Below are positions 1-8,689 of a stretch of 64,000 bases of DNA, in pieces. Location of the stretch: assembly GCF_014279835.1 (NCBI RefSeq), contig NZ_CP047942.1:310001-374000 (forward strand), read 5' to 3'. Under the pieces are notes generated by a model, which searched no databases, was not told the DNA's origin, and saw only the letters and a program-made list of their open reading frames with translations. Source of the stretch: Synechococcus sp. MVIR-18-1 (lineage in GTDB: Bacteria > Cyanobacteriota > Cyanobacteriia > PCC-6307 > Cyanobiaceae). Every line of letters starts with the position of its first letter. The stretch's first letter is position 1. A program made the translations under genes and the position numbers.

Positions 1-132
1 CCGTTCATGCAGCAGGGCAATGTGATTGCTCGTAAAGCGCACGTTGGTCTCAACATGGGCACGCTCACCTTGTTCCTTTGGCAAGCGGTGAGCGGCATGG
101 AGATTGTGAACAAGATCTGGGTGAACCGCTGA
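1..132 (+). CDS. C-terminal end of a DUF4079-type membrane protein (5' truncated by window)
   Basis: The first 43 codons form an open frame from base 1 to a TGA at 130-132. The peptide has a conserved-looking RKAHVGLN stretch, a hydrophobic run, and ends in SGMEIVNKIWVNR. I associate this ending with the DUF4079 family of cyanobacterial membrane proteins, whose function is unknown; the assignment is from memory of the family. The start and most of the gene lie outside the window. The gene converges on the DUF1997 gene, with only 6 bases between them. Confidence 0.6.
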   Translation, partial: PFMQQGNVIARKAHVGLNMGTLTLFLWQAVSGMEIVNKIWVNR

Positions 133-138
133 TCTTGA

Positions 139-807
139 TCAAAAGGCTGCCCGCCTTCTGGGTGGGCATGCCAAACCGTGGCTTGCATGGAAATCTTCTT
201 GCACTTTCCAGGTGAGACGCCTTGAAATTTGGCGGACAATCTGGCGAAGTAAATGATCACCGCTGGACTGGACCAGTCCGTCAGGAAGCAGGGTGATCAT
301 CTTGGGAAGGTGAATCCAAACCGAAAGATCAAGATCCCAGCTCACAGCTGTGAGCTCTTCAATCGAGTCGCTTGCACTGTTGTCTTCAAGGCGGAGGTTG
401 GCCTGGAAATCAACGTCATAGAGATCAGCTAAGGCTGAATCTTGATTGCTGAGAGGCACCGTGCAGATCGCATAATTGCCAGCGTTCTGAGGGAGTAGGC
501 GCAATCCGATCGTGGGTTCTACTTCAAAACCGAAGTTGCCAAACCGTCCAAGAGTGAGGGCGTAGGCCTGTTCGTCGATGGGCTTGACCTCCATGGGAGC
601 TGCGCAACGTCGAAACCAGCCTTCATGCCGATCGAGGTAGGCCCCAACGGTTTGGAAGTCGGCACGCATCTCCATGCGATCGCGAAATTGACTGCGATAA
701 CAGCGAACTTGACGGCTTTCGCTACCGCGCAATGTGTCGGTTGAGGGTCTCGTCAAGAGCAGCACGTCTGCAGGTCCCCGTTTGGAGAAGTCTCCATGAT
801 GAACCAA
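139..807 (-). CDS. DUF1997 family protein
   Basis: 222 aa if the ATG at 807 is used. The segment from about residue 33 on (QVRCYRSQFRDRMEMRAD, then GWFRRCAAPMEV and YALTLGRFGNFGFEVEP) matches the DUF1997 pattern found in cyanobacteria and plastids. The family has no established biochemical role. No membrane segment or signal peptide is evident, so it is probably soluble. It lies 18 bases downstream of ispH on the same strand and is probably cotranscribed with it. The first 30 or so residues are not typical of the family, so a GTG near 765 is a possible alternative start. Confidence 0.75.
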   Translation of the reverse strand: MVHHGDFSKRGPADVLLLTRPSTDTLRGSESRQVRCYRSQFRDRMEMRADFQTVGAYLDRHEGWFRRCAAPMEVKPIDEQAYALTLGRFGNFGFEVEPTIGLRLLPQNAGNYAICTVPLSNQDSALADLYDVDFQANLRLEDNSASDSIEELTAVSWDLDLSVWIHLPKMITLLPDGLVQSSGDHLLRQIVRQISRRLTWKVQEDFHASHGLACPPRRRAAF

Positions 808-825
808 TGTAAAGGGGTCTGGGGA

Positions 826-2022
826 TCAGTTTTCGCTCAGGGCGATCAGTCTCTGGATCACATGCTCCACAACCCGATCTGGGGTGGAAGCCCCGGAGGT
901 GATCCCCACGGTTACGGGCCCACTGGGCAGGAATAACGCTTCAACTGTGAGCTCTTCTCCCAGGGGCTTGTGCTCGATCGAATTGTCGGTGTGGATTCGC
1001 TCTGGAGTGTCGATGTGGAAGGAACGGATCCCACGGCTGACCGCAATTTCTTGCAGATGGGTCGTGTTGGAGGAGTTGTAGCCCCCAATCACCACCATCA
1101 GATCCACGGTTTCGTCAACGAGCGAGAACATGGCGTCCTGCCGCTCCTGGGTGGCATCGCAGATGGTGTTGAAAGCTAAAAAATGCTCATTGAGTTCCGT
1201 TGGCCCGTATTTGCTGAGCATGGTGCGCTCAAACAAGCGTCCAATTTCTTCGGTTTCACTTTTGAGCATGGTGGTTTGATTGGCCACACCCAAATGTTCG
1301 AGATCACGATCAGGGTCAAACCCTGGTGAACAGGCATTGGAGAACCGTTCCATAAACGATTCGCGATTGCCGTTGCCGAGAATATATTCAGCGACGAGCC
1401 GGGCCTCTTCAAGATCGAGAACGACGAGATACGTTCCTGCAAATGAACTTGTTGCAAGCGTCTCTTCGTGTTTCACCTTGCCGTGAATGATCGAGGTGAA
1501 GGCTTGCTTCTTGTGCTTTTCAACGGTCGTCCACACCTTTGAAACCCATGGGCAGGTGGTGTCAACAATGTGACAGCCACGCTCATTGAGAAGTTGCATC
1601 TCTTGAACGGTGGCACCAAAGGCGGGAAGGATCACCACATCGCCCGATGCCACACCAGAAAAGTCCTTGACTCCACCCTCCACGGAGATGAACAACACAT
1701 CCATTTCTCGAAGGTGGTCATTCACTGAGGGGTTATGGATAATTTCGTTGGTGATCCAGATGCGTTCTTGCGGGTAGTGACGGCGCGTTTCATAAGCCAT
1801 GGCGACAGCCCTCTCCACTCCCCAGCAGAATCCAAACGCTTCGGCGAGGCGCACCTGGAGTCGGCCATGGGTTAGGTGATACCCGTTGTCTCGGATGGAA
1901 CCAATCAGGCTGCTTTGGTAAGCCTGTTCCAAACTCCCAGCCACCTCTTCGGCTCGACCGAAGCCTCGCCGGTTGTAGCGATCGGAATGATGCAGCGAGC
2001 GTTTGAAGGCGTGAGTATCCAT
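826..2022 (-). CDS. ispH: 4-hydroxy-3-methylbut-2-enyl diphosphate reductase
   Basis: 398 aa, the long cyanobacterial/plant-type IspH. It catalyses the last step of the MEP pathway, reducing HMBPP to IPP and DMAPP and so feeding carotenoid, phytol and quinone synthesis. The three cysteines expected to hold the iron-sulfur cluster are seen in [18 protein letters not shown] and [13 protein letters not shown]. The N-terminal extension of about 60 residues ([16 protein letters not shown]) is typical of the cyanobacterial form. It is followed by DUF1997 on the same strand. The amt gene upstream ends in a strong terminator, so ispH probably has its own promoter between 2023 and 2090. Confidence 0.95.
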   Translation of the reverse strand: MDTHAFKRSLHHSDRYNRRGFGRAEEVAGSLEQAYQSSLIGSIRDNGYHLTHGRLQVRLAEAFGFCWGVERAVAMAYETRRHYPQERIWITNEIIHNPSVNDHLREMDVLFISVEGGVKDFSGVASGDVVILPAFGATVQEMQLLNERGCHIVDTTCPWVSKVWTTVEKHKKQAFTSIIHGKVKHEETLATSSFAGTYLVVLDLEEARLVAEYILGNGNRESFMERFSNACSPGFDPDRDLEHLGVANQTTMLKSETEEIGRLFERTMLSKYGPTELNEHFLAFNTICDATQERQDAMFSLVDETVDLMVVIGGYNSSNTTHLQEIAVSRGIRSFHIDTPERIHTDNSIEHKPLGEELTVEALFLPSGPVTVGITSGASTPDRVVEHVIQRLIALSEN

Positions 2023-2086
2023 ATCTGTAACAGCAATGAATCAACTCTATGGGCTGTCTGGCACTAGCGACTGACGCAGAGGCCAA

Positions 2087-2117
2087 TAAAAAACCCTGTC
2101 CCAGGATGGGACAGGGT
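2087..2117 (-). terminator. Rho-independent terminator of amt
   Basis: A perfect 10-bp inverted repeat (ACCCTGTCCC at 2093-2102, GGGACAGGGT at 2108-2117) with a 5-base loop. Read on the minus strand it is followed at once by a T run (TTTTTATT). It lies 33 bases past the amt stop codon and before ispH. Confidence 0.85.
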
Positions 2118-2150
2118 GAAGCGCAGATCAAATGCTGCGAATGGAACGGA

Positions 2151-3623
2151 TTATCGGCCTGATGACACGAAATCTGGATAGGCCTCCATGCCGTGCTCAC
2201 CAATATCCAGCCCTTCAGTTTCTTCCTTCTCGGTGACTCGGATGCCACCGAACAAACCACCGATGACAGACCAAGCAATCCAGCAGGTCACGATCGTCCA
2301 AATGGCATAGGCAGCACAACCCAGTGCTTGGATTCCAAGCTGGCTGATGCCACCTCCCACGAGTAAGCCCAGTGGTGAGCCATCGCCCTGGATGTCAAAA
2401 CCCCAAAGACCAACCACCAAGGTTCCCCAGACGCCACAGACGCCATGGACGGAGAAGGCTCCGACTGGATCGTCGATGCCTGATGCATCAAGAGCTGATA
2501 CGGCGAAGACAACAATGATTCCGCCGATCAGACCAGCAACCCAGGATCCAACAAAGGTGAGGTTGCCGCATCCTGCAGTGATGCTCACCAAGCCGGCAAG
2601 GATGCCGTTGATGATCATGGTCAAATCAGGCTTCCCTGAGGTCAGGGTTGAGATCACGGTGGCTCCGATCGCGCCACCAGCTGCAGCCAATGTTGTGGTT
2701 ACTGCCACGTAAGGGACCCACTGATCCATGGCGAGCTGGGATCCAGGGTTGAATCCGTACCAACCAATCCAAAGAATCAGTGCGCCAAGAGTGGCAATGG
2801 CCATGTTGTGACCAGGGATGGCCTGAGGCTTGCCATCAATAAATTTGCCAATACGTGGGCCGAGAAGCATCGCTCCAATCAGTCCTGCCCAGGCTCCAAC
2901 GGAGTGAACAATCGATGATCCAGCAAAGTCGATGAACTCTTTGTCGCCAACAGAATTCAGCCATCCGCCATTCCATTCCCAACTGCCTGCAATGGGATAG
3001 ATGAAAGCGGTGAGAATGAGCGAGAACACCACAAACTCGCCGAATTTCACGCGCTCTGCGACGAGGCCTGAAACGATTGTTGCCGCGGTTCCAGCAAAAG
3101 CAGCCTGAAACAAGAAGTCAACACTTGGAACGAGGCCAGCTTCTGAGATCAGCTCGGGCGTGACAGCCGGATCAAAAAACAACCCGTTGAAGTAGAGAAA
3201 GCCTGCGGCTATGGCATCGCCGTACATCAACGAATAGCCAACAAACCAATAAGCGGTTACAGCAAGGGCGAAGACGAAGAGATTTTTAGCAAGAATATTG
3301 ACTGCATTCTTCTGGCGACACATTCCGGCTTCCACCATGGCGAAACCGGCGTTCATGAAAATCACCAGAATCGTTGCGACGAGCAGCCAAAGGTTGTTGG
3401 CTAGAAACGCTGCACTGAGTTCTGGCATCTCTGCGGCATGGGCCGAGAGGTTGAACAGGCCAAGACCGAAAAGGGCCAATGGCACGCAGCCAAGCCACAA
3501 AAGCGAGCGATTGGTTTTAAACCCGCGGATGCTTTGGAGAAGCAGCATCGGGCCCTCTAAGAGGCTTGCCTCCTGAAGGCGAGATTTGCGTCGCCTAGTG
3601 GGCGACTCGTAAGCAGTTGTCAT
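2151..3623 (-). CDS. amt: Ammonium transporter (Amt/MEP family)
   Basis: 490 aa from the ATG at 3623; an in-frame ATG at 3659 would add 12 residues. After a basic N-terminus and a signal-like hydrophobic stretch ending in SAHAAEMPEL come about 11 membrane segments. The Amt signatures are present: NAGFAMVEAGMCRQKNA, AGTAATIVSGLVAERVKFGE, and the pore twin histidines in SSIVHSVGAWAG and FSVHGVCGVWGT. It should move ammonium across the plasma membrane. The upstream region holds a candidate NtcA-activated promoter, so expression probably rises under nitrogen limitation. The gene ends in a strong hairpin terminator. Confidence 0.95.
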   Translation of the reverse strand: MTTAYESPTRRRKSRLQEASLLEGPMLLLQSIRGFKTNRSLLWLGCVPLALFGLGLFNLSAHAAEMPELSAAFLANNLWLLVATILVIFMNAGFAMVEAGMCRQKNAVNILAKNLFVFALAVTAYWFVGYSLMYGDAIAAGFLYFNGLFFDPAVTPELISEAGLVPSVDFLFQAAFAGTAATIVSGLVAERVKFGEFVVFSLILTAFIYPIAGSWEWNGGWLNSVGDKEFIDFAGSSIVHSVGAWAGLIGAMLLGPRIGKFIDGKPQAIPGHNMAIATLGALILWIGWYGFNPGSQLAMDQWVPYVAVTTTLAAAGGAIGATVISTLTSGKPDLTMIINGILAGLVSITAGCGNLTFVGSWVAGLIGGIIVVFAVSALDASGIDDPVGAFSVHGVCGVWGTLVVGLWGFDIQGDGSPLGLLVGGGISQLGIQALGCAAYAIWTIVTCWIAWSVIGGLFGGIRVTEKEETEGLDIGEHGMEAYPDFVSSGR

Positions 3624-3680
3624 AGAGAAATCCCGACTGCAATTTGAGCTGGACAACAAGATGTCCGTTTGAACGAACTA

Positions 3681-3722
3681 AAACTGCTCGCTAAGGCACA
3701 CGTCTCAAGTCGCTGTTGCTAC
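3681..3722 (-). promoter_or_regulatory. Candidate NtcA-activated promoter of amt
   Basis: On the minus strand GTAGCAACAGCGAC (3709-3722) fits the relaxed NtcA box GTN10AC and differs from GTAN8TAC at one base. Exactly 22 bases downstream lies CAGTTT (3681-3686), which differs from the TANNNT -10 element at its first base. That spacing is the class II NtcA geometry. The arrangement is seen directly; function is inferred. Confidence 0.5.
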
Positions 3723-3754
3723 CAAATCTGGATTTTGCAAAGTTTTAGGTCTTT

Positions 3755-4507
3755 TTACTGACGGGGATGAACCGGCTGGAGCCCTTCCCAAGTGATCTGA
3801 TCAAGCTCAAAGTTGAAGCGGCAAGGAAGCACTTCCACTCCTGCTGCAATCGCCAACCTGAACAGATTTCCGTAACGAGGATCGGCGCTGTCGCCGGGGG
3901 CAAAAGCATTGACATCCGGCCGGCTCAAGCAGGGAACTAACACACCTCGTGCTTCGGGAAAGAGCGCCGTAAGTTCCTCCAGGTGCTTTTGGCCTCGCTC
4001 CGTCACCGTGTCTGGGAAGAGTGCAACGTCTCCGTGACACCAGGTGGTGTTTTTGACTTCTACATAGATGGGGCGTTGATCGTCTGCGCTGTCGTCTGGG
4101 GTGAGCAATAAGTCAATGCGACTCCTGCGATTGAGGCCATAGGGGACCTCGGCGCGGATGGTCTTGATCGGGCCGAGCTGGTCTTTGAGTCCACCGGCTT
4201 CAATCAGGGCCCGAATCAGCTTGTTGGGCAAAGCGGTATTAATACCAGCCCAGCACAGCGTTCCGTCGCTGCTTGGGACCTCAGCTTGCTCCCAGGTCCA
4301 AGCCAACTTGCGCTTCGGGGAAGGGGCATGGCGAACCCGGACTCTCCCGCCCGGATGGAGTACGCCTTTCATGGGTCCAGTGTTGGCGCAGTGGACGGTG
4401 ACGACCTCTCCATCGTTGAGCTCCACATCAGCCAGAAAGCGTTTGTAGCGCTTCAGGAGCACTCCTTCACTGAGGGCAGGAAACTGAAGGATCGAGGTGC
4501 CGGTCAT
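3755..4507 (-). CDS. sfsA: SfsA family protein (putative nuclease / sugar fermentation stimulation protein homologue)
   Basis: 250 aa from the ATG at 4507 (MTGTSILQFP); an ATG at 4543 would add 12 unconserved residues. SfsA hallmarks are present: VTVHCANTGPMKG, LPNKLIRALIEAG, RSRIDLLL, YVEVKNTTW, and FPDTVTERGQKHLEEL. The acidic and lysine residues of the RSRIDLLL and VEVKN segments are the likely nuclease-type active site. E. coli SfsA was named for effects on maltose metabolism and binds DNA; the role in cyanobacteria is not established. It is divergent from murJ. Confidence 0.9.
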   Translation of the reverse strand: MTGTSILQFPALSEGVLLKRYKRFLADVELNDGEVVTVHCANTGPMKGVLHPGGRVRVRHAPSPKRKLAWTWEQAEVPSSDGTLCWAGINTALPNKLIRALIEAGGLKDQLGPIKTIRAEVPYGLNRRSRIDLLLTPDDSADDQRPIYVEVKNTTWCHGDVALFPDTVTERGQKHLEELTALFPEARGVLVPCLSRPDVNAFAPGDSADPRYGNLFRLAIAAGVEVLPCRFNFELDQITWEGLQPVHPRQ

Positions 4508-4572
4508 GGCTGCTGGCTGAATCCGTCCATGGTGGCCTGGCACAGGGTTGAGAATGCTCTCTCAGAAGGGCT

Positions 4573-6195
4573 GTGATCAGACGACGAATGGCGAGATCTC
4601 TGAAGCGCATTGCCCTGGTCGTCACCTACGGCACGTTGTTGAGCAAAGTTGGCGGCCTGGTTCGTCAGTTGGTGATTGCGGCAGCCTTCGGGGTGGGTGC
4701 TGCTTATGACGCGTACAACTATGCCTATGTGCTTCCTGGATTTTTATTGATTCTTCTGGGAGGGATCAATGGTCCATTCCATAGCGCCATGGTGAGCGTG
4801 CTCAGCCGCCGTCCTCGTGAGGAGGGTGCTCATATTTTGGCCACGTTGAACACGATGGTCAGCGCTCTGCTGCTGGTGGTAACGATCGTTCTCGTGTTGG
4901 CAGCTGATCCTCTGATCACGCTTGTTGGCCCTGGTCTCAGTCCGGAGTTGCACCGCATCGCCGCGGTGCAACTGCAAGTGATGGCTCCAATGGCTTTGTT
5001 GGCTGGTCTGATCGGCCTTGGCTTTGGATCGCTCAATGCTGCTGATGAGTTCTGGATTCCGGCGATTTCGCCGTTGATGTCCAGCCTCGCGCTCATCGTG
5101 GGCATCGGTTTGCTCTGGTGGCAGGCGGGCTCTGCGATCTCAACGCCCGCTCTCGCGCTTTGGGGAGGGGTGGTGTTGGCGTTATCCACCCTGGTGGGAG
5201 CGTTTCTGCAATGGCTTCTGCAGCTGCCTGCTCTGATGAAGCAGGGGCTGGTTCAGTTGCGTCTTGCCTGGGATTGGCGGCATCCCGGTGTTCAGGAGGT
5301 TTGGCAGGTGATGGGCCCGGCCACTCTGTCGTCGGGAATGCTGCAGATCAACGTGTTCACCGATTTGTTTTTCGCCTCGGGGTTGCTTGGAGCGGCGGCT
5401 GGACTTGGTTACGCCAATTTGCTGGTTCAGACGCCGCTGGGGTTGATTTCCAACGCGTTGTTGGTGCCGCTGTTGCCAACCTTTTCCCGTCTCACGGCTC
5501 CGCAAGATCGCCCAGAGCTGATCGCTCGCATTCGTCAGGGCTTGATGTTGTCGACGGCTTCGATGCTTCCCCTTGGCGCCTTATTCCTGGCCCTCGCCAC
5601 TCCCATCGTCGCGTTGGTGTACGAGCGGGGTGCCTTCAATCAAGGAGCGGTGGAGCTCGTGACGGGCTTGTTGATGGCCTATGGACTTGGCATGCCCGCC
5701 TATCTCGGCAGAGATGTGTTGGTGCGCGTGTTTTACGCCCTTGGCGACGGCACAACACCGTTTCGCCTTTCGGTGATCGGTATTGGACTCAATGTCGTCT
5801 TCGACTGGGCCCTGGTGGGTGGTCCAACGCCTTGGGGGCCTCAACTTCCCTTCAATTTCGGTGCAGCGGGTTTGGTGCTGGCCACCGTCTTGATCAATGT
5901 GCTCACCTGCGTCGCCCTGTTGTTGGCCCTGCAGCATCGGCTGAAAGTGTTGCCTTTAAAACAGTGGGGCCTGGATGGTTTGCGCCTCATGGTTGCAGCC
6001 GTAGGCGCTGGAATCGTGGCCTGGTTCTTGAGCCAAGGGGTGCGTTGGCCTGTTGATCTTGTGGGACGCCTCCTGCAGGTCGGCCTTTCGGGATCACTGG
6101 GGGGGCTGGTGTTTATGGCGTTGGGTCAAGCGTTCGATGTTCAAGAGGTTCGCGAGATCAGCCAAGGCCTAACGCGTCGCTTCATTCGTCGCTGA
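4573..6195 (+). CDS. murJ: MurJ/MviN lipid II flippase
   Basis: 540 aa from the GTG at 4573; an in-frame ATG at 4588 gives 535 aa, and neither has a well-spaced ribosome binding site. It is a polytopic membrane protein with about 14 segments. Family features include the basic N-terminus, TLLSKVGGLVRQLVIAAAFG, and the later segment GMPAYLGRDVLVRVFYALGD. MurJ moves lipid-linked peptidoglycan precursor across the plasma membrane. Its last 14 bases overlap the 3' end of the convergent small gene. Confidence 0.93.
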   Translation: MIRRRMARSLKRIALVVTYGTLLSKVGGLVRQLVIAAAFGVGAAYDAYNYAYVLPGFLLILLGGINGPFHSAMVSVLSRRPREEGAHILATLNTMVSALLLVVTIVLVLAADPLITLVGPGLSPELHRIAAVQLQVMAPMALLAGLIGLGFGSLNAADEFWIPAISPLMSSLALIVGIGLLWWQAGSAISTPALALWGGVVLALSTLVGAFLQWLLQLPALMKQGLVQLRLAWDWRHPGVQEVWQVMGPATLSSGMLQINVFTDLFFASGLLGAAAGLGYANLLVQTPLGLISNALLVPLLPTFSRLTAPQDRPELIARIRQGLMLSTASMLPLGALFLALATPIVALVYERGAFNQGAVELVTGLLMAYGLGMPAYLGRDVLVRVFYALGDGTTPFRLSVIGIGLNVVFDWALVGGPTPWGPQLPFNFGAAGLVLATVLINVLTCVALLLALQHRLKVLPLKQWGLDGLRLMVAAVGAGIVAWFLSQGVRWPVDLVGRLLQVGLSGSLGGLVFMALGQAFDVQEVREISQGLTRRFIRR

Positions 6196-6460
6196 GACGC
6201 ACCTCTCGGTCTTCTCGCACCTGGATCGGTAACTCGAGGTGTTGGCGGCCAACGAGCTGGGGCCCTTGCACGGAAAGAATGCGCGCTTCAATTCCAAAGT
6301 CGCGAAAGGCGGTTTCCATTTCCTGGATAAGAGCTTTCTCAACCTGGGCTTCGGGATCGACAACCTTCCCGATCAAGCGTTCGCCGAGGCGGCCGATCCG
6401 TTGCCGGACCACATCGCGGGCGTTAGTGACCTCGATGATCAGCACGGCAGAGTCCAACAA
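6182..6460 (-). CDS. Conserved cyanobacterial protein of unknown function (92 aa)
   Basis: I do not recognise a named domain. From a TTG at 6460 the product begins MLDSAVLIIEVTNARDVV and runs through a charged helical region (GRLGERLIGKVVDPEAQVE) to QVREDREVRLSDE. An AAGG about 8 bases upstream supports the TTG. Longer readings of this frame run through the DUF3181 gene and are unlikely. The gene starts 10 bases after the DUF3181 stop, in what looks like a three-gene operon with the 2TM-type gene. It converges on murJ with a 14-base overlap. Confidence 0.6.
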   Translation of the reverse strand: MLDSAVLIIEVTNARDVVRQRIGRLGERLIGKVVDPEAQVEKALIQEMETAFRDFGIEARILSVQGPQLVGRQHLELPIQVREDREVRLSDE

Positions 6461-6470
6461 CGTTTCAACC

Positions 6471-6761
6471 TTATCGGCAGTGTCCTTCGAGAATCTCCTC
6501 GAGGTCCGAAAGTTGAGAGGACGGCAACAGACGCGCCATCGGTAAGCGTGCACTTCCTCCACCAATGGGCACTTGAACAGCCTCAAGGGCTTGGCGTGCA
6601 GCTACAACTGCGCCTTGGTCGAGTAGCGCGCTGCATTCAATTGCAAGAGCTTCGGCTAAGCCGGCATCTCCCAAGTACAAATGCCATCCAGCCACCTGGA
6701 TGTAAAGACGGTCGGCCAGCGTCGAGGTGAGGGCGCGTAGATCAGCTGAGTCCAGAGTCAT
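6471..6761 (-). CDS. DUF3181 family protein
   Basis: 96 aa from the ATG at 6761 (MTLDSADLRALTSTLADR). The sequence YIQVAGWHLYLGDAGLAEALA and the C-terminal LSDLEEILEGHCR fit DUF3181, a short cyanobacterial family of unknown function. It is a soluble, mostly helical protein. It lies 35 bases after the 2TM-type gene and 10 bases before the 92-aa gene, so the three probably form one transcript. Confidence 0.75.
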   Translation of the reverse strand: MTLDSADLRALTSTLADRLYIQVAGWHLYLGDAGLAEALAIECSALLDQGAVVAARQALEAVQVPIGGGSARLPMARLLPSSQLSDLEEILEGHCR

Positions 6762-6796
6762 CGTTGTGGAGTCGGAGCGGCTGATTGCATGCTGAC

Positions 6797-7051
6797 TCAG
6801 CTTTCGTCTGTGACTGCGTCTTTGCCAGGGCGCAGACGGATCACGACCAGCAGGTGAACAATCAAAACCCCCAGCCAAGCTTCACTCCAAAGGTCGAGAT
6901 GGCTCCAGGGGTGCCGCATCTCTTGCACAAACCAAAGGCCGCTATTAACAGCGGCAAAGGCCCCGGCGTGGAGGCAGAAATTCACCACCCTGTTGAAATG
7001 CCGGTAGGTGGCATTGTTCGGATCGGCGGGTCCGTACCAGCGGAGCGGCAT
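6797..7051 (-). CDS. Small 2TM-domain membrane protein
   Basis: 84 aa. Two hydrophobic segments (about residues 24-42 and 55-72) are joined by a polar loop containing MRHPWSHLDLWSEAW, and the tail is basic then acidic. This resembles the 2TM domain family, in which the tryptophan-rich loop joins two helices. Function is unknown. It heads a minus-strand cluster with DUF3181 and a 92-aa gene and is divergent from tRNA-Arg. Confidence 0.7.
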   Translation of the reverse strand: MPLRWYGPADPNNATYRHFNRVVNFCLHAGAFAAVNSGLWFVQEMRHPWSHLDLWSEAWLGVLIVHLLVVIRLRPGKDAVTDES

Positions 7052-7142
7052 GTGATGACCCTCATTACTGCGTTGATTTTGACGTGTTGATGTCCGTTGG
7101 TTGACGAAGGGTGCCTTGGTACGGTCAGATGGTGGCTTCCAA

Positions 7143-7216
7143 GCGCTTGTAGCTCAGCGGATTAGAGCATCTGACTACGGATCAGAGGGTCGGGAGTTCG
7201 AATCTCTCCAGGCGCG
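7143..7216 (+). tRNA. tRNA-Arg(ACG)
   Basis: A 74-base cloverleaf: acceptor GCGCTTG/CAGGCGC, D arm GCTC/GAGC, anticodon stem TCTGA/TCAGA around loop CTACGGA (anticodon ACG), and T arm GGGAG-TTCGAAT-CTCTC. The discriminator is G. The 3' CCA is not encoded. The anticodon A is presumably edited to inosine, as is usual for this tRNA. Confidence 0.97.
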
Positions 7217-7222
7217 CTTCTG

Positions 7223-7250
7223 AAAACTGCCGATAAGGCAGTTTTTTTTT
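7223..7250 (+). terminator. Rho-independent terminator after tRNA-Arg
   Basis: A perfect 9-bp stem AAAACTGCC/GGCAGTTTT with loop GATAA, merging into a run of nine T. It lies 6 bases after the tRNA. Confidence 0.9.
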
Positions 7251-7310
7251 GAAGATTCGTGTGTGCGAGGGGCCTATTCCCTACGATTCGTGCATTGGTG
7301 TTTGAAACGC

Positions 7311-8600
7311 ATGACAGACCGCTCCGCAGCCCCGATTAATGCATCTCTAAAGGCTGCAGACCCTGCCATTGCTGGTTTGATCGATCAAGAGCAGATGCGT
7401 CAGGAGACGCATCTTGAGTTGATTGCATCGGAGAACTTCACCTCCAAGGCGGTGATGGAAGCTCAGGGTTCGGTGTTGACGAATAAATACGCCGAGGGGT
7501 TGCCCCACAAGCGTTACTACGGCGGCTGTGAGCACGTGGATGCCATTGAAGAATTGGCAATCTCAAGAGCGAAGCAACTTTTTGATGCGGCTTGGGCGAA
7601 TGTTCAGCCCCATAGCGGAGCGCAGGCAAACTTTGCTGTATTTCTTGCCCTGCTTCAGCCCGGTGACACGATCCTTGGGATGGATCTCAGCCATGGGGGG
7701 CACCTCACCCATGGTTCACCGGTGAATGTGAGCGGCAAGTGGTTCAACGTGGTCCAGTACGGCGTTGATCAACAGACGCAGCGCCTTGATATGGAGGCCA
7801 TTCGCCAGCTGGCTCTGGAGCACAAGCCCAAGCTGATCATTTGTGGATATTCGGCCTATCCACGCGCGATTGACTTTGCTGCGTTCCGCTCGATCGCGGA
7901 CGAAGTAGGTGCGTACCTGCTGGCAGACATGGCCCATATCGCCGGCCTCGTTGCTGCAGGGGTGCATTCCAGCCCAGTACCTCACTGTGATGTTGTCACC
8001 ACCACCACGCACAAAACCCTACGCGGCCCCCGTGGTGGCTTGATCCTTTGTCGCGATGCAGAGTTCGCACGCCGATTTGACAAAGCGGTGTTCCCAGGCT
8101 CGCAAGGTGGACCGCTTGAGCACGTGATTGCAGCCAAGGCCGTGGCTTTTGGCGAGGCGTTGCAGCCCGACTTCAAGACTTACAGCCGTCAAGTTGTTGC
8201 CAATGCTCAGGCACTCGCGGCACGACTTCAGGAGCGAAAGATTGATGTGGTGAGTGGTGGTACGGATAACCACGTGGTGCTTCTCGATTTGCGCAGCATC
8301 GGGATGACCGGCAAGGTGGCTGATCTTTTGGTGAGTGATGTGCACATCACGGCCAACAAGAACACGGTTCCCTTTGATCCTGAGTCGCCCTTCGTGACCA
8401 GTGGTTTGCGTTTGGGAACGGCTGCTCTCACCACCCGTGGCTTCGATGAGAAGGCCTTCCAAGAGGTTGCTGATGTGATCGCTGATCGCCTTCTGAACCC
8501 TGAGGATGACGCCATTCAGGCGCGTTGCTTGGAGCGAGTTGGTGATCTCTGCAAGCGGTTTCCGCTCTATGCCCCTGCTCTGGAACCGGCTCTCGCTTGA
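7311..8600 (+). CDS. glyA: Serine hydroxymethyltransferase
   Basis: 429 aa from the ATG at 7311. It is a PLP enzyme that interconverts serine and glycine with tetrahydrofolate, supplying one-carbon units. Visible signatures are [27 protein letters not shown], the PLP lysine in [13 protein letters not shown] (about residue 235), and the C-terminal [15 protein letters not shown]. Glycine is the entry substrate of the betaine pathway near 60 kb, but the two loci are far apart and no link is shown here. It follows the tRNA-Arg terminator. Confidence 0.97.
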   Translation: MTDRSAAPINASLKAADPAIAGLIDQEQMRQETHLELIASENFTSKAVMEAQGSVLTNKYAEGLPHKRYYGGCEHVDAIEELAISRAKQLFDAAWANVQPHSGAQANFAVFLALLQPGDTILGMDLSHGGHLTHGSPVNVSGKWFNVVQYGVDQQTQRLDMEAIRQLALEHKPKLIICGYSAYPRAIDFAAFRSIADEVGAYLLADMAHIAGLVAAGVHSSPVPHCDVVTTTTHKTLRGPRGGLILCRDAEFARRFDKAVFPGSQGGPLEHVIAAKAVAFGEALQPDFKTYSRQVVANAQALAARLQERKIDVVSGGTDNHVVLLDLRSIGMTGKVADLLVSDVHITANKNTVPFDPESPFVTSGLRLGTAALTTRGFDEKAFQEVADVIADRLLNPEDDAIQARCLERVGDLCKRFPLYAPALEPALA

Positions 8601-8689
8601 GGGCCTTAACAGCCGTGTCTCTCAGCCTTTTTTTGCCTAAGATTCGCTTCTAAAAGATCCTATTTGGTGACCTTCCGCCGGAGTTTTTT

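Noticed and set aside
1790-2278. 162-aa minus-strand reading frame across the ispH start and amt end
   Set aside because: It overlaps two well-supported genes and a terminator, and has no recognisable family pattern.
5118-6056. 312-aa plus-strand frame inside murJ
   Set aside because: A second-frame shadow of murJ with no membrane or domain pattern, while the murJ frame has the full family features.
8601-8660. Possible glyA terminator before TTTTTTT near 8630
   Set aside because: The bases before the T run do not form a convincing stem, only short partial complementarity.
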